From Hyphomicrobiales bacterium (lineage in GTDB: Bacteria; Pseudomonadota; Alphaproteobacteria; Rhizobiales; Aestuariivirgaceae), in the NCBI GenBank assembly GCA_027067085.1, contig JAMOMM010000469.1, positions 1 to 6,730 of the forward strand: 6,730 nt of DNA. Reading direction: 5' to 3'. Below the pieces are notes generated by a model, which saw only the letters and a list, made by a program, of their open reading frames with translations, made no database searches and was not told the DNA's origin. The translations under genes were made by a program, and so were the position numbers. The stretch's first letter is position 1, and each line of letters opens with the position of its first letter. Positions 6,645-6,730 of the stretch are shown piece by piece.

Positions 6645-6730
6645 TACCATACCTTTCTTCTTTGCTGTAACGACGGCACTTATAGGTTATCATCGGCTTA
6701 TAAACCGCGATTACTTTTATCAGGCTTGCC
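6637..6730 (-). CDS. rtcB: RtcB-type RNA ligase, C-terminal end (partial)
   Basis: The minus strand from the window edge reads 30 codons ending in TAA at 6639-6637. It includes LIKVIAVYKPMITYKCRR followed by a tail YSKEERYGND. The V-x-A-V-Y-(K/R)-P-(L/M)-I-T-Y-K stretch matches the extreme C-terminus of RtcB RNA ligases as I remember them, and its position directly before prfH is the classic rtcB-prfH order. RtcB joins RNA 2',3'-cyclic phosphate or 3'-phosphate ends to 5'-OH ends with GTP and Mn(II). In this pairing the RtcB2 form is thought to reseal cleaved rRNA. Its catalytic residues lie outside the window. It overlaps the prfH start, implying translational coupling. Confidence 0.82.
   Translation of the reverse strand, partial: ASLIKVIAVYKPMITYKCRRYSKEERYGND
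6652..6660 (-). promoter_or_regulatory. Ribosome binding site of prfH, within the rtcB 3' end
   Basis: On the minus strand GAAGAAAGG occupies 6660-6652. Its AGG end is 7 bases from the ATG at 6644 and 1 base from the ATG at 6650, which favours the inner start. It is embedded in the last codons of rtcB, so ribosomes finishing rtcB would expose or re-use it. Confidence 0.6.

Overview
The window holds two transcription units that converge on a short palindromic repeat. Its gene content and regulatory signals suggest an alphaproteobacterium of moderate GC content. The evidence is a YfeABCD/SitABCD-type metal transporter behind boxes resembling the alphaproteobacterial iron control element (Irr box), and protein sequences typical of that class. 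I do not name a genus.

Left part (1-3621, + strand): a complete four-gene ABC importer operon, sitA-sitB-sitC-sitD. It encodes a periplasmic binding protein, an ATPase and two paralogous membrane permeases. Every junction overlaps (4, 17 and 4 bases), so the genes should be co-transcribed and translationally coupled. The binding protein carries the His-His-Glu-Asp ligand set of manganese/iron receptors rather than the three-His set of ZnuA zinc receptors. Upstream, two tandem Fur-superfamily boxes lie on the putative -10 and transcription start, which suggests metal-responsive repression. A small secreted protein with DUF2147-like features (3671-4087) follows 49 bases after sitD and may be read with it.

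Middle (4088-4167): a convergent intergenic gap containing a near-perfect hairpin repeat with the GTCATTC/GAATGAC arms found in dispersed repeats of many proteobacteria.

Right part (4168-6730, - strand): an operon read leftward. It starts with the last 30 codons of an RtcB-type RNA ligase, cut by the window edge, followed by prfH (peptide chain release factor H) and then a full-length ABC exporter half-transporter. rtcB overlaps prfH, and prfH overlaps the exporter gene by ATGA. RtcB with PrfH is a known ribosome rescue and RNA repair pair: PrfH releases the peptide from ribosomes damaged in the decoding centre and RtcB reseals the rRNA. The exporter coupled as third gene is the least explained part of the window and could be a functional add-on to this damage-response module. 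No IS element, CRISPR array, tRNA or rRNA was seen.
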